A stretch of 64,000 nucleotides of DNA from an uncultured Planctomycetales bacterium (GTDB taxonomy: Bacteria > Planctomycetota > Planctomycetia > Pirellulales > S012-138). The stretch is from the NCBI GenBank assembly GCA_937982665.1, contig CALJLD010000084.1, positions 1-64,000 on the forward strand, read 5' to 3'. Made by a program: the position numbers and the translations under genes. Of this stretch, positions 1 to 8,780 are shown in pieces (positions within the stretch are counted from its first letter, which is position 1; each line of letters begins with the position of its first letter). The notes under the pieces were generated by a model. It saw only the letters and a list, made by a program, of their open reading frames with translations. It made no database searches and had not been told where the DNA came from.

Positions 1-1
1 G

Positions 2-259
2 CGCAATGGGCAGGACCCGGCAGGCGTGAATCAGGCGCGGACCTACCTGCGGCTCGCCGGCTTGGGAAACGAAGCAAACGCCGCACAACTTCGGGCAGAG
101 AATGCGTCACTCACGGCCAGGAACGCCACGCTTGAGGATCGGATTGCCGACCTGGAACGTCAGCTTGAGTTGCACCGAGCGAACGAGCGACTGCGACAAG
201 AGAATGAAGCGCTGCGCAAGCAAGTTGAGGAATTGAAGCACGACCAGGACGATCAATAG
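2..259 (+). CDS. C-terminal part of a coiled-coil protein (gene starts upstream)
   Basis: The frame is already open at base 2 and closes with TAG at 257-259, so this is the last 85 or so residues of a protein that begins outside the window. The first in-window start is a GTG at 26, but nothing resembling a ribosome site precedes it. Beyond residue 20 the sequence is a near-continuous heptad pattern rich in Leu, Glu, Arg, Ala and Asn (for example QLRAENASL, LEDRIADLERQ, LRQENEALRKQVEEL), that is, a dimeric coiled coil with a charged tail. Such tails occur in many DNA-binding and structural proteins, so no function can be given. A rho-independent terminator follows about 80 bp downstream. Confidence 0.6.
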   Translation, partial: RNGQDPAGVNQARTYLRLAGLGNEANAAQLRAENASLTARNATLEDRIADLERQLELHRANERLRQENEALRKQVEELKHDQDDQ

Positions 260-341
260 CGCGGGGGCAGTGCACTCTCGCGGCAGGTGCATCTGAGCGC
301 TCGCCCCAGGCACTCGGAATCCAGAAGAGGTACTCATCAGG

Positions 342-376
342 AGGCGCTCGTCAAATAGGCGAGCGCCTTCTTTTTT
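342..376 (+). terminator. Rho-independent terminator
   Basis: A perfect 9-bp stem (AGGCGCTCG at 342-350 with CGAGCGCCT at 360-368) has a 9-nt loop and is followed by TCTTTTTT. It closes the coiled-coil gene that ends at 259. Confidence 0.88.
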
Positions 377-462
377 CGCGCGGGCACCACGGCGAGTTAT
401 GCTGGGAGGGCGGTTTTGCCAGTGACGCAGAACCCATTCTCCCAAGCAGCGACAGCGGGCAG

Positions 463-1986
463 ATGAGCAGTTCTTCACCAACAGCGGCCGAGCAACAACT
501 TGCCTGCTATCGAATCTTCCCAAGATCGATCCGCGGCTTGATGCTGCTCACGCTCTTAGCGGCGATCATCTTTGCGTTCCATGCGCAAGCGTGGGGGGCA
601 ACACTCACCGTGTATACGATCGGAGAAACCACATTTCTCGCAATTGTCTTTGTGGTCTCGATTGGGCTGCTGCAACAGGCTTTGTTTCTTTGGCGCTTTC
701 GTCGAACGAAATTGTCCAGTCAAGTTTTGACGGGCGAAGCAAACGCGAGTTTCGGTACGTTCGTGAGTATTGTGACACGATGTGCCGTAGCAGGCATGTT
801 GCTCTTTTCTGCAATCTCTCGGGGAGTCTTTGGCGCTCTCACACAAGATTCCGGCCAGCGCACTAGCGCTCAGTTTCAGTTCATTTGGGAACCCCTGCTA
901 CCGATCTGGTTGATTGTCGCATTGTGTTTTTCGCGGCAAGCACAGAGACTGCCGCGCAACCGCATTTGGCACAAAACGATCCGCCTGGGAAGCGGCTTCG
1001 CTTCGGCGGCGCTCATTGCACTGGTGCTTGCGGATTCAATGTTCGTCACGTTTCTTGTCTTCTTGGCGGTACGCGGGATCGAACTCTCGCGAGCAAATGC
1101 GCATACGCCCTTGCTGCCCGAATTAGATCAAAACGTGATGCAAAGGCTGACTCCCGCTGTATGGCTTACCTTTGTGTCACTTTTGGTTTTGGCGATGACT
1201 GCTTCGGCTTTGCGACTCTACTCGAGGAACGCATGGCAACCGGATGGCGGCTTGTCCGTCAATCGACGGCGAAGTCGCGCGAAGCTTCTCCTTGGCGTTG
1301 CCTGGGGTTGTGTTTTGGTTCTTACTGTGTTGCTCGCATACAACGTGTACGGAGCTTTGCCAAATGCGATGCCGTGGATCATGGACGAATCGTCGACGTA
1401 CTCCATTGCGGAAATCGCTGTAAATGGAGTCCCATTGGTCCTGCTGGTTGGTTTTGCATTCGCTTTTCGGATCACCCGGCGCCCAGGCCTTCGCAAGATA
1501 GATGAAAGCCGAAGTCACACAGTCGACGAGCGCCCGATGCCAATGCCTATCTGTTGGCATGAACGCCCTATCGTGCTGGTATTCTGTGGGTTTGTTGCTT
1601 TGCTGTTCGTGCAGATCGAGATCGCGGACTGGATCCAGTCGCAAACGGCTTTGCTTTCAACGCTAAACCCACGGATGAGTTGGAATGAGGCCTTGGCAAT
1701 GATCGTGAGCCAACCCGAATTGATCTTGGGGCAGATATTCTTGTTAGATTCCTACGATCCGGGCAATACATGCATGGCCTTCATTGCATTGATGCTGTTA
1801 TGCATTGCGCTGGCTTGGCGAGCCCGAAAAAAGTCCATCAAGAACTATCCCGTCTTCGCCCCCAACTACGGCCCGCCTGGGCGATTCTGGATTGTGTTGT
1901 TGCTGGTTATTTGGCTGGTCGTGCTTTGCGTGCCGCAGTTGAGCATCACCGGCTTTATGCTCAACGCGTTGCACTTCTACTTCTAG
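463..1986 (+). CDS. Polytopic inner-membrane protein, unknown function
   Basis: A 507-residue protein dominated by about eleven hydrophobic helices, roughly at residues 25-45, 50-72, 105-125, 142-160, 175-205, 233-250, 273-297, 317-340, 368-387, 433-452 and 475-500. They are separated by short, often Arg-rich loops (RRRSRAK near 268, RKKS near 455). No transporter signature, Walker motif or catalytic motif stands out, and the order of helices does not match a family I can name. ATG 463 is the first start after a stretch without clear coding signal; the ribosome site is weak (GGGCAG). It stands alone between a terminator upstream and a 550-bp gap downstream. It could be a permease or an ABC-2-like membrane component; this is open. 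Confidence 0.7.
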   Translation: MSSSSPTAAEQQLACYRIFPRSIRGLMLLTLLAAIIFAFHAQAWGATLTVYTIGETTFLAIVFVVSIGLLQQALFLWRFRRTKLSSQVLTGEANASFGTFVSIVTRCAVAGMLLFSAISRGVFGALTQDSGQRTSAQFQFIWEPLLPIWLIVALCFSRQAQRLPRNRIWHKTIRLGSGFASAALIALVLADSMFVTFLVFLAVRGIELSRANAHTPLLPELDQNVMQRLTPAVWLTFVSLLVLAMTASALRLYSRNAWQPDGGLSVNRRRSRAKLLLGVAWGCVLVLTVLLAYNVYGALPNAMPWIMDESSTYSIAEIAVNGVPLVLLVGFAFAFRITRRPGLRKIDESRSHTVDERPMPMPICWHERPIVLVFCGFVALLFVQIEIADWIQSQTALLSTLNPRMSWNEALAMIVSQPELILGQIFLLDSYDPGNTCMAFIALMLLCIALAWRARKKSIKNYPVFAPNYGPPGRFWIVLLLVIWLVVLCVPQLSITGFMLNALHFYF

Positions 1987-2536
1987 TCCGCCATCATCGT
2001 TTGGGCCGCGCAGCGACAGGAGGTTCGCACCCACCATTTGCGCGCGGAAAAAATATCAACCGTCAACGCCAAAAATCCATTCGGCAGCCAGGCTCATTCT
2101 CACATCTGCAGCGGCTGAATCCCGCGGCGCGCAGACTCCCAGTCAGACCGATTGAATCTCCCGCTTTATGCTCTCTCCGAGCGCCCCCTGGAAAACGGAA
2201 ATCTGCTCCGTGGGCCGACGCAAGGTGTGCATGGAGACGTGATTGGTCGCCACGAAAACTGCCCCAGCGAGAATTCAAAACGCGCCTTGCCCACTGCGCA
2301 GCTTTTGTTGGAAATTGGCGTCATGATCTTTGGCAACCGAATCAAGACTTCGAAACGCGTCGTGCGTGTTGGGCGACGGTCGGAGCGACTTCGTCAATTC
2401 AAACGAGGCGGAGTCGTAGGTCTCCGTTTGTAACGGCGATGTAACAGCCACGCAGAATTGCCGCAGCCAGATGATCGCAAGCACGATACGATTCAGTGCT
2501 GCGATTCAACCGACTGCTCGAACCAAGAGTTTGAAC
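1987..2536. other. Intergenic gap with one copy of a short dispersed repeat
   Basis: No convincing gene is visible in these 550 bp. Bases 2283-2302 are identical to 57984-58003, another non-coding stretch, and weaker similarity continues about 60 bp further in both copies. Confidence 0.45.
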
Positions 2537-3463
2537 ATGACCAGGCCGCGTGAGATTGTGCGTTTCGCCATCGTGCTGTTGGCTGTGAGTGCGTCCGGCT
2601 GCGAAGTGCAAACTTCCAGTGCCGCGCCAGGCGAACAGTCCGCGCAAGATGGGACTCGCGCCGAGCGGCGGCCGCGTTTCAATGACGAGGATTACGCGGC
2701 TCACATCCGCGCACTCCGCGAAAAACTGCCTGAGGGCGACTTTCACATTGTCGAGTCGCGGCCGTTCGTGGTGATCGGCGATGAAAGCCGTGAGGCGGTT
2801 GAACGGCGAGCCGAGCGCACGGTGAACTGGGCCGTCACGCACTTGCACGAGTTGTACTTTCCCAGGGAACCCAATCGCATCCTGGATGTCTGGCTGTTCA
2901 AAAATGAAGAGAGCTACCGCAAGTACACCAAGGAGATCTTCAACGATGAACCGACCACGCCCTTTGGGTATTACTCGCGGCGTCATCGCGCGTTGATCAT
3001 GAATATCGGAACCGGCGGCGGAACGCTAGTGCATGAGATTGTGCATCCTTTCATGGAAGCCAACTTCCCGCAATGCCCTTCCTGGTTCAACGAAGGGTTG
3101 GCCAGTTTGTACGAACAGTCAGGCGAACGCGACGGCAAGATTGTCGGCTTCACCAACTGGAGGCTGCGCGGACTGCAGCAAACAATCGAACGAGGGAGGT
3201 TGCGCTCGCTGGAATCGTTGCTGCAGACAAGCACGCAAGAGTTCTACGGCGAAGGAAGCGGGACCAACTATGCCCAGGCGCGCTACTTGTGTTACTACCT
3301 GCAACAGCACGGGCTGCTGCAAAAGTTCTACCATCAATTCCGCGAAGAAGCGGAAGACGATCCCACCGGATTGAAGACGCTCCGCAGCGTGTTGGGCACG
3401 GATGACCTGAACGCCTTTCAAGAAAAGTGGGAAGCGTACACTGCGGAACTAGTTTTTGAATAG
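2537..3463 (+). CDS. Lipoprotein zinc metallopeptidase (peptidase MA-like, HExxH)
   Basis: A 308-residue protein that starts at ATG 2537 rather than the upstream in-frame start at 2471, because only this start gives a clean lipoprotein signal: basic MTRPREIVR, a hydrophobic core, then SASG-C with the lipidated Cys at residue 22. The motif HEIVH lies at 166-170 and a second zinc-ligand candidate, Glu186, sits in FNEGLASL. This is the gluzincin pattern HExxH plus downstream NEG-x-A of peptidase MA-like enzymes. The glycine-rich GTGGG just before the helix and the tryptophan in SWFNEG are also family-like. It should therefore be a membrane-anchored, periplasm-facing protease with unknown substrate. 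The gene runs convergently to the serine hydrolase downstream, 38 bp apart, with no visible terminator. Confidence 0.75.
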   Translation: MTRPREIVRFAIVLLAVSASGCEVQTSSAAPGEQSAQDGTRAERRPRFNDEDYAAHIRALREKLPEGDFHIVESRPFVVIGDESREAVERRAERTVNWAVTHLHELYFPREPNRILDVWLFKNEESYRKYTKEIFNDEPTTPFGYYSRRHRALIMNIGTGGGTLVHEIVHPFMEANFPQCPSWFNEGLASLYEQSGERDGKIVGFTNWRLRGLQQTIERGRLRSLESLLQTSTQEFYGEGSGTNYAQARYLCYYLQQHGLLQKFYHQFREEAEDDPTGLKTLRSVLGTDDLNAFQEKWEAYTAELVFE

Positions 3464-3501
3464 GACTGCTTGTGGCGCGGAATTTCCAATTGCTGCGGCC
3501 G

Positions 3502-5082
3502 CTAGTTTCCATTTGGCAACAACTCGCACAGCTTGAGCATTTCCACAATCGCCGCATCACACAGATCGGCATCGTTGGAATTGGTGGCGGACATGAAAGC
3601 CATGTCCAATTTCGGAGCGATCCAAATCACGGATCGCGAGCGTCCGTTGCTGCCGCCGTGCGTGTAGACCGTTCCGCCAGCCCACTCGCGCTCTGTTGCC
3701 ATCCATCCGCAGGCATAGCCATTCTCGCCAACGGGCGTATGCAGGAACTCCAAAGACTCGGCCGTGATCAACTGTCCTGAGGGCGGTTGATGCCCCAAGT
3801 GCAACATGGCAAACTTCGACCAATCCGCCAGCGACATATGGACCGTTCCGGCCGGTCCGTAGTACGAGGGGTTGTCATCGTTCTTGGGTCGAATGCCAAG
3901 GAGGAAACCCTTAACATGCCCCCAAGGCTGGGCTGTGTCCCCTGCAGCCGCAGGCGGGCCAAATCCCGCCGAAGACATCTCTAGCGGGTTGAAAAGCCGT
4001 TCGTTCATCAGGGTTTGCCAGGATTTTCCCGTATGCATCTCCAGGATGTAACCCGCTGTAATGAACCCGAGATTGGAATAGCTGGACTGCGAGCCCGGCT
4101 CGAACTCCGGCGGCTTTGCCAAAGCTTCCTCAATCACATGTTTGCGCCGCGCCGTATCATTGGGAAGGTCTTCACTGCCGGCGAAATGCACGGTCCCAGG
4201 ATCTCGCGGCAAGCCGGAACTGTGCGTCACCAATTGATGGAACGTCACTTGCTGATAGCCCGAATGGATTTCCGTATTCGGCAGCAACTCCGGCAGCGTT
4301 GAGTTCCAATCGAACAGGCCATCCTCAATCAACATGGCGGCAACAGTGGCCGTCATCGCCTTGGTGCACGAGCCGAGGTGCATTTTGTCGCCTGGTTCGA
4401 TGTCGACATCTGAGTTCTTCTTCCGCGTGCCGACAGCCCCGACAACTGCCGGTTGACCTTTGACGGCAACGCCTGCGATCAATCCGTAGTACTTGTTGTC
4501 CTCGCCAATCACGCCCTGCAGTGCGGCCGTGATTTGGGCTACCGTGATTTGTGTGGTCGGCAGAGAGCGTTCGGCATTGTCTTCGGAGCGTTCCGCTTTG
4601 TCCTGGAAGGCGAGTGTAGCGCTCGTTTGCGGAGCAACGAACTCGCCCGCGAGAGGTTTGTTTGGCAGGGCAAGCCCAACAATCATCGCGATAAGCACAA
4701 GTGCCAACACAGATGAAGCGCAGCCGGACTTACCTGACGTTGCCGTCTTGTGCTGACTCACCGGAGGCTCGAAGCTCTCGGACAGGGGCACCCAATCGTG
4801 TGCCTCTTTCCAATTTGTTCCGCCGTTGAAGTAATCGAGAAAGGCCGCTTCCGCGCCGGCGAGATCAACCGGCTTTGTTGCTTGGAACTGCAAGCCGGAT
4901 TCGCCTTCGCGGTATTCGAGCACGCAATCGCCGTTTTCAAATATTGCTGCCTGGAGGAATTCCATCGGCTGCCTGGCAAGGATCGCAAATTCGCCGATCT
5001 TGCTGGGGTTTGCGAAGGCGCCGGTGATGTCAGAAGGCGAGACGACGTTTCGTTCGCCGCCATTTTCCGTTTCAAGCTTCAT
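3502..5082 (-). CDS. Membrane-anchored beta-lactamase-family serine hydrolase
   Basis: A 526-residue protein counted from ATG 5082; a TTG at 5118 would add 12 residues and overlap the stop of the upstream gene. Residues 1-120 form a soluble domain of unknown type. One membrane helix follows at about 123-138, then a class C beta-lactamase/DD-peptidase-like domain from about 180. All three active-site elements are present: SCTK (Ser238, Lys241), YSN (335-337) and HGG (475-477). Typical local context is also seen, including THSSGLP and NERLFNPLEM. With one N-terminal anchor the catalytic domain should face the periplasm, where it could act as an esterase, D-amino peptidase or peptidoglycan enzyme. 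Real beta-lactam hydrolysis is not implied. It lies directly behind the TMEM175-like gene on the same strand and is probably co-transcribed with it. Confidence 0.8.
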   Translation of the reverse strand: MKLETENGGERNVVSPSDITGAFANPSKIGEFAILARQPMEFLQAAIFENGDCVLEYREGESGLQFQATKPVDLAGAEAAFLDYFNGGTNWKEAHDWVPLSESFEPPVSQHKTATSGKSGCASSVLALVLIAMIVGLALPNKPLAGEFVAPQTSATLAFQDKAERSEDNAERSLPTTQITVAQITAALQGVIGEDNKYYGLIAGVAVKGQPAVVGAVGTRKKNSDVDIEPGDKMHLGSCTKAMTATVAAMLIEDGLFDWNSTLPELLPNTEIHSGYQQVTFHQLVTHSSGLPRDPGTVHFAGSEDLPNDTARRKHVIEEALAKPPEFEPGSQSSYSNLGFITAGYILEMHTGKSWQTLMNERLFNPLEMSSAGFGPPAAAGDTAQPWGHVKGFLLGIRPKNDDNPSYYGPAGTVHMSLADWSKFAMLHLGHQPPSGQLITAESLEFLHTPVGENGYACGWMATEREWAGGTVYTHGGSNGRSRSVIWIAPKLDMAFMSATNSNDADLCDAAIVEMLKLCELLPNGN

Positions 5083-5114
5083 AGTTGGATTCGTCTTTCG
5101 CGGGTGCTTGGATT

Positions 5115-5873
5115 TCAATCCGCCGATTCAAGTTGGGCTTGGAGTCGTTCGGCTTTGTTCCCGTTGATGTAGCCATTGATCCCATGCGCAACCGGCATGG
5201 CGAAATAGACCATTCCTCCCCACTGCGGCGGCAACCCCACGGCGACGATGAGGCATGAGGCAACACCAACGCCGGTTGAAATCAAATCCGTGCGAATGGC
5301 CGCCTTAGTGAGAAAGCGCTCGAGTTCGTCAAGCTCCAGCTTCTCGCGTTGCGTCCAAGCGTAACAGTTCATCAGCGCGAGCGTCCCAAAAATGCCGACA
5401 ACACCGGCACTGTAGATGAACGTGGCGAACTCCATTCCGTGGTTAACAACGTATTGCCCAAGTTCATCGCCAGGCGGCACGTTGTTGGGAAAGGCATCGC
5501 CCAGGATCATGCCTTGCCACAGCAAGGTGAAAAGAAACTTCAGCGGGTAGACATAGAACAGGACGATGAACAACAGCAGCGTGTTGAGGAAAATGGTCGG
5601 CAAGTCTTCCAAACCGTAACGGCGGAAGAACTTGTAGTGGTAGTACCAGACCATCAGCAGCAGCGCAAACGTGATGGCGAACGCGGGAAACTCCCGGAAA
5701 ATCCGCCACAGTTCATAGACGGAATCCGGCGCGCCTTGCGAGATGAACAGCAACGCCAAAGCGAAAGCAAACACCGCGTCCGACAGGGCTTCAAGCCGAG
5801 AGACATCTCCACCGCGCCAGCGGAACATCGGGTCCGCCGGGGCGCGCTTGTGAAAGAGGTGCTCGCGAATCAT
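5115..5873 (-). CDS. TMEM175-like (DUF1211) integral membrane channel protein
   Basis: A 252-residue membrane protein. The diagnostic element of the TMEM175/DUF1211 potassium-channel family is in the first helix, RLEALSDAVFAFALALL at about 26-42, matching the R-x-x-x-F-S-D-A-V-F-A pattern except that Leu replaces Phe before Ser-Asp. About five or six helices follow (roughly 30-48, 58-83, 90-115, 145-170, 195-230), including the family-like aromatic stretch WYYHYKFFRRYG. Bacterial members are K+-permeable tetramers; whether this variant conducts ions cannot be read from sequence. ATG 5873 is the only sensible start. The gene is followed at 33 bp by the serine hydrolase, and the TTG alternative start of that gene would overlap its stop codon by four bases, which suggests an operon. 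Confidence 0.75.
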   Translation of the reverse strand: MIREHLFHKRAPADPMFRWRGGDVSRLEALSDAVFAFALALLFISQGAPDSVYELWRIFREFPAFAITFALLLMVWYYHYKFFRRYGLEDLPTIFLNTLLLFIVLFYVYPLKFLFTLLWQGMILGDAFPNNVPPGDELGQYVVNHGMEFATFIYSAGVVGIFGTLALMNCYAWTQREKLELDELERFLTKAAIRTDLISTGVGVASCLIVAVGLPPQWGGMVYFAMPVAHGINGYINGNKAERLQAQLESAD

Positions 5874-5945
5874 TGCCGGATGGTGAGTTGGACGAAGAGC
5901 TTGCAGGGCTAAGCACGATGTGGTTGCCAGGAACGGCTTCCTGCC

Positions 5946-7076
5946 TCAATCTTCGTCGCCTGGTAGTGTGACATTGGCAATAAAGAGCTGGCTTGTGCCA
6001 TTTTCCGTTCGCGTGCTTGTCCACATTAGCTGAGTGCCATCTGGCGAAAACACCGGCAGCACGTCCGCGGCGAGGTTATCGGTGATCCGTGTCTTCTCGC
6101 CAGCGATGAACTTGCCGTCTTCGACTTTGTACTTCATCACCCAAAGATCGTAGTTGGGTCTTTTCGTCGGATCACTGTGATCCGCGCCAGACCAAATCAG
6201 GTATGGCTTGGTTGGATGCCAGTAAGGTCCCCAGTTGACGCCATCATTGTTGGTGAGCACCGTGTCGTTCTCACCATCCACACTGATCACATGGATCTGA
6301 AGATAGTCTTTCTTCTCGCGGTCACTGCGAAAGACGATCCAATTACCGTCCGGCGAAACGAACGGACCGCCATCGTAGCCAGGTGCGTCGGTCAACTGGC
6401 GGACATCGGTACCGTCCGAGTTCATGATGTAGATGTCCGGATCGCCGTCGCGCATGCTGCAAAAGGCGATCTTGCTTCCGTCCGGCGAGTAGGCGCCTTC
6501 GGCGTCGTAACCTTTCGCGTTGGTCAAAGGAATCAGATTCCGGCCGTCCAGGTCGGCCTCGTAGATTTCCATGTGCGGATCAAAGTCCCATTGGTAGCGG
6601 CGACGCACATTGTTGCGCGCGTCTTCTTCCGCCTGACGAATGGCATCGGCTTCGGTCTTATCAAGTTGCGGGTCCGTATGACTTGAAGCAAAGAGAATCT
6701 TGGTTCCATCCGGGGAGAAGTAGCTGCACGTTGTTCGCCCACGGCCGCGCGAGATCAACTGCGGTTCCCCGCCGGACAGCGGTTGTTTGTAGATCTGGTA
6801 GAACGGGTACTCGTCCGTGATCGCTTGATAGATGATGGTCTTGGCGTCAGGAGAGAAGTACCCTTCGCCCGCCTTTTGAAAGCCGGAAGTGATCTGCCGA
6901 ATGTTGTGGAGGTACTGCGACTCAAGCGATTGCCCATCCGTGACGGTCTTGGCATCGCTTGCTGTTTGTTGTTGGTCTTGGGGCAACTCAGTTCGCCAGG
7001 AACTTGCGCCGGTGAAGAACAACAGGCACATAGCAAACATGGCGGGGAGACTTGCAGACGGTCGGGAGAACTTCAT
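5946..7076 (-). CDS. Secreted TolB-like beta-propeller (PD40 repeats)
   Basis: A 376-residue protein from ATG 7076, which gives a signal peptide (MKFSRPSAS, then AMFAMCLLFFTGAS). An upstream in-frame start at 7220 would add a Cys/Arg-rich, non-signal extension. The mature part has at least five WD40-like PD40 blades recognised by the SPDGxxIxFxS pattern: YFSPDAKTIIYQA, YFSPDGTKILFAS, AYSPDGSKIAFCS, FVSPDGNWIVFRS and FSPDGTQLMWTS. Each is followed by an S/N-D-G-x-(N/D) turn, as in TolB and the propeller domain of tricorn-like proteins. It is most likely a periplasmic protein-interaction module; no peptidase domain follows the propeller. It is a single gene, with a TATAAT-like element on the same strand at 7248-7243. 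Confidence 0.82.
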   Translation of the reverse strand: MKFSRPSASLPAMFAMCLLFFTGASSWRTELPQDQQQTASDAKTVTDGQSLESQYLHNIRQITSGFQKAGEGYFSPDAKTIIYQAITDEYPFYQIYKQPLSGGEPQLISRGRGRTTCSYFSPDGTKILFASSHTDPQLDKTEADAIRQAEEDARNNVRRRYQWDFDPHMEIYEADLDGRNLIPLTNAKGYDAEGAYSPDGSKIAFCSMRDGDPDIYIMNSDGTDVRQLTDAPGYDGGPFVSPDGNWIVFRSDREKKDYLQIHVISVDGENDTVLTNNDGVNWGPYWHPTKPYLIWSGADHSDPTKRPNYDLWVMKYKVEDGKFIAGEKTRITDNLAADVLPVFSPDGTQLMWTSTRTENGTSQLFIANVTLPGDED

Positions 7077-7242
7077 CAGATTAGTTGGCAATCGAGATAA
7101 TTGGGTCAGGCCGTGAGGACAACGCCAGCAGGTGGCGGCAAAGCTGCCAGGTGGGATTGAGCTGCGCGGCGCGAAGCATTGGCGGTCATGCGACCGTGGG
7201 TAACGACGCGCGCGAAGCACCTACAGGCGGGAACGACAGAAT

Positions 7243-7248
7243 ATTATA
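7243..7248 (-). promoter_or_regulatory. Candidate -10 element of the propeller gene
   Basis: On the minus strand the sequence reads GACTATAATATT, 167 nt upstream of the ATG at 7076. No convincing -35 box is visible. The same CTATAAT heptamer recurs before several other genes in the window. Confidence 0.35.
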
Positions 7249-7339
7249 GTCGCGAGGCTCTCGCAGGGTATTGGCCAGAACCGATTGCGGGGCCGGTTTT
7301 GGCTTGAATCGAAGGATTCGACTCCGTTCAACTTCGCCG

Positions 7340-8191
7340 CTATGGGGAAGGGAAGGCTTCGCCCTCTTGTGGACTGCCCGTTTCTGGCGTGGTGCTAGCT
7401 TGTTGCCTGAGCCGGTGAATCCAAATCGCGGCAGCCGGGACCCCGACGATCGATGGCACGACCCACGGGATCAGCAGCCAGATGCCATTCAACTCCCATT
7501 CCACGTAGTTCAGTAGGCGGCTGAAGCCAAAGACCGCGAACGCCGTGTGGAACCCGATCCCAACGCCGATCATCGATTCAACGTGTTTATACAGCCAACT
7601 CATCCGCTCCTCTGGCTGTGGCCCAAGCAGATAATTCAAGTCGGACCAGGCACCGAATATCCCCAGCCCTCCCAGGACGATGTGAATCCAATATTTTTGT
7701 TCGGCTCCGCCGCTGGCCCAGAGTTCTTTCGCCCCAAAGCCAATCAGCATCAATCCGGCTGCACCCATTGCCAGTTCCAGCCCTAATAGCAAAGGGCTCC
7801 TCAGCCGTGCGTGATCAAGCTTGGTCCGCACCGCGCTTCTGCCAAAGACAACGCCGGCCAGAACGGCGATCGCCAGGAAGAACAGAATCAGCATCAGAAA
7901 ACGGACATCGTCGACGCGAGCCTCGAGCACGGCTTCCCGCCGGTCAGTTGGCATATCGGCAACTCGCCAGGACAGGAAACTTCGTGGCCATACGATTCCC
8001 CAGCCACTGGCGACAAGCGCCGTCACGGATACAAAAGTCGCCAACCACAGAAAAACGCGACCAGTCAGAATGTGCAGTTTGCTGCCCTTCTTTGTGCAGA
8101 CGGGAATCCAGAACAAAAGCAAGCCGATAAATCCGGCGGCAATGTGCGACCACCGCATACCGACATGCAGCAAATCAAGAAGAGATTGCAT
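7340..8191 (-). CDS. Polytopic membrane protein co-expressed with PadR (DUF2306-like?)
   Basis: A 283-residue protein from ATG 8191, which lies inside the last codons of padR, so the two genes overlap by 17 bp and are probably translationally coupled. It has about seven hydrophobic helices and short loops. The N-terminus MRWSHIAAGFIGLLLFWIP followed by KGSKLHILTGRVFLW resembles DUF2306-type and related haem/quinone-like membrane proteins, which start with a His-containing helix followed by a KGG-x-x-H-x-x-x-G segment; I regard that as a tentative family match. The tail after residue 262 is hydrophilic and Pro/Ser-rich. The upstream regulator suggests that the level of this protein is controlled by a ligand sensed by PadR. 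Confidence 0.7.
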   Translation of the reverse strand: MQSLLDLLHVGMRWSHIAAGFIGLLLFWIPVCTKKGSKLHILTGRVFLWLATFVSVTALVASGWGIVWPRSFLSWRVADMPTDRREAVLEARVDDVRFLMLILFFLAIAVLAGVVFGRSAVRTKLDHARLRSPLLLGLELAMGAAGLMLIGFGAKELWASGGAEQKYWIHIVLGGLGIFGAWSDLNYLLGPQPEERMSWLYKHVESMIGVGIGFHTAFAVFGFSRLLNYVEWELNGIWLLIPWVVPSIVGVPAAAIWIHRLRQQASTTPETGSPQEGEAFPSP

Positions 8192-8774
8192 GGCTCTCGG
8201 CTCCTTGTTTGATTTGCTTTTTGATTCGCCGTTTGACGGCTTTGGTGGCGGCATCGCACGCGCGGATTCTCGCCTGAGCGACTTCAACACCCATTTTGAC
8301 GCAAAGGAACTCGTGGAATTCCACATCATTCAAAGACGTGGCGGGATCGCCGTCGCCCATTTCTTCAAACTCCTTTGCGGCTGTGTTCAGCACATCGGCG
8401 AAGGCCTCAAACTGCTCTGACAATTGAGCGAGGAAATCCAGCGTCGTGTCGCAATCTTTCAGTTCCCCCAAGTGAATCAACTGTGCGATGTACGGCACCC
8501 GTTGAGCGTTCATCTCCGGTTCTGATTTCAGCCAACGTCGCAAAGCCTTAGTCCCGGCTGCCGTGCGATGGTAGACCCGCCGCGGCGGACCTGATGGCGA
8601 CGGTTGCCGCTTGCTTCGCAGCAGTCCCAGCCGTTCCAAACGCTGAAGCGTGGGGTAAATCTGGCTGAGCTCCGCGGACCAAAAGAAGCGAGCGGTCTCG
8701 TCAAAGGCCGCTTTCAGGTCATACCCCGAGGCAGGCTCGCGCAGCATGCCCAACAGAATGTGTTCCAAGCTCAT
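8175..8774 (-). CDS. PadR-family transcriptional regulator
   Basis: A 199-residue protein with a PadR winged-helix domain at about residues 4-80: the opening ILLGMLREPASGYDLK, then ELSQIYPTLQRLERLGLL as recognition helix and wing. A C-terminal virulence-activator-like helical domain follows (about 90-190) with the typical long amphipathic helices for dimerisation. ATG 8774 is the only plausible start and lies immediately next to a promoter with two operator-like palindromes, so autorepression is likely. The downstream membrane protein gene overlaps it by 17 bp and should be the regulated target. No ribosome-binding site precedes the start, in line with a leaderless or nearly leaderless mRNA. 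Confidence 0.88.
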   Translation of the reverse strand: MSLEHILLGMLREPASGYDLKAAFDETARFFWSAELSQIYPTLQRLERLGLLRSKRQPSPSGPPRRVYHRTAAGTKALRRWLKSEPEMNAQRVPYIAQLIHLGELKDCDTTLDFLAQLSEQFEAFADVLNTAAKEFEEMGDGDPATSLNDVEFHEFLCVKMGVEVAQARIRACDAATKAVKRRIKKQIKQGAESHAISS

Positions 8775-8780
8775 GAGTAT

